Shown: positions 63,844 through 64,000 of the stretch, in pieces
How the letters are laid out: each line of letters starts with the position of its first letter
How positions within the stretch are numbered: the first letter of the stretch is position 1
NCBI GenBank assembly: GCA_963712305.1
Contig: CAVQHI010000005.1
Location: 248,001 to 312,000 of the forward strand
DNA: 64,000 nt
Source of the DNA: DATFNI01 sp963712305
GTDB lineage: Bacteria > Bacteroidota > Rhodothermia > Balneolales > DATFMH01
Direction: 5' to 3'
Notes under the pieces: generated by a model
Database searches by the model: none
Told to the model about the DNA's origin: nothing
The model's input: the letters and a program-made list of their open reading frames with translations, nothing else
Program-made: the position numbers and the translations under genes

Positions 63844-64000
63844 CTATCGCAATAGCGGCCAAACAGCCAGCGCTATTTCTCTTTTCTGACTGGTGTCGAC
63901 GGCCGTATAGAAGTGGAAATATCGCTCTGGTGTGATGTAAATAAATGGTTTCCCGGCGTGCAACGCGTCAAAGGAACCCGGCGATCCGATATCCAGAACG
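63844..64000 (-). CDS. C-terminal end of a gene cut by the right edge
   Basis: The last 52 codons of a minus-strand gene, ending at the TAG at 63844-63846. The visible part includes G-S-P-G-S-F-D-A-L-H, K-P-F-I-Y-I-T and H-F-Y-T-A-V-D-T. That pattern of W/Y-aromatic strands with F-Y-T-A-V-D recalls five-bladed propeller glycosidases (GH43/GH32/GH130 type), but the piece is too short to be sure. Confidence 0.55.
   Translation of the reverse strand, partial: VLDIGSPGSFDALHAGKPFIYITPERYFHFYTAVDTSQKREIALAVWPLLR

Overview
The window reads as chromosome of a Gram-negative, gliding-group-like bacterium of the Bacteroidota/Rhodothermota/Balneolota assemblage. The evidence is a protein with a type IX secretion (T9SS) C-terminal domain beside a PorV-like barrel, a DUF4270 lipoprotein, a half-length 'glycogen synthase', a phosphosulfolactate synthase, a Bacteroidota-style front-end fatty acid desaturase and many outer-membrane barrels. 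Balneolota or Rhodothermota is my best guess, from gene content only. I saw no tRNA, rRNA, CRISPR array, phage or complete transposase.

Region 1 (1-10402, minus strand) is a housekeeping and glycogen block. In transcription order it holds glgB, malQ, a ComA-like synthase, half-length glgA, a DUF4270 lipoprotein, an outer-membrane barrel and a TPR protein, closed by a hairpin terminator, then rho running off the left edge. Region 2 (10496-24944) holds a LolC/E-like permease, a membrane-anchored MurF-like ligase, a sugar nucleotidyltransferase, a CCA-adding enzyme, a large outer-membrane protein, ispE, glycogen phosphorylase (with a LacI-type operator against its start codon) and a fatty acid desaturase that seems to start at ATT. 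Together with a ROK sugar kinase at 27730, the window carries branching, debranching/disproportionation and phosphorolysis of glycogen.

Region 3 (25260-64000) is an accessory carbohydrate locus. It has two Gfo/Idh dehydrogenases, a phytanoyl-CoA-type dioxygenase, a ROK kinase, an exported class V PLP enzyme, a six-hairpin glycosidase, a TonB receptor/T9SS protein/PorV trio with no SusD, and an unrecognised 768-residue glycosidase-like protein. These are followed by a cupin, a bacterial GH47 alpha-mannosidase, a frameshifted fucose-isomerase-like gene, a GH88-type unsaturated glucuronyl hydrolase, an SDR, a sodium:solute symporter, a class III aminotransferase, an Asp-box propeller lipoprotein, a lyase-like toroid protein, two amidohydrolases (one lacking its metal ligands), a heparinase II/III-type lyase and an S9 peptidase. 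The most economical reading is a utilisation system for a uronate- and mannose-containing glycan: lyases and GH47 outside or in the periplasm, symporter and TonB uptake, then GH88, isomerase and dehydrogenases inside. Three divergent promoters in this region share a near-identical operator (TTATTGAACAAATGTTCT and variants), which suggests one regulator, not encoded here, controls it.

Region 3 also carries miniature repeats. One is a 443-bp non-coding element with perfect 20-bp terminal inverted repeats, and nested in it is a unit of stacked palindromes. A second copy of that unit lies at 63674-63838. Another 241-bp inverted-repeat element lies at 56412-56652.
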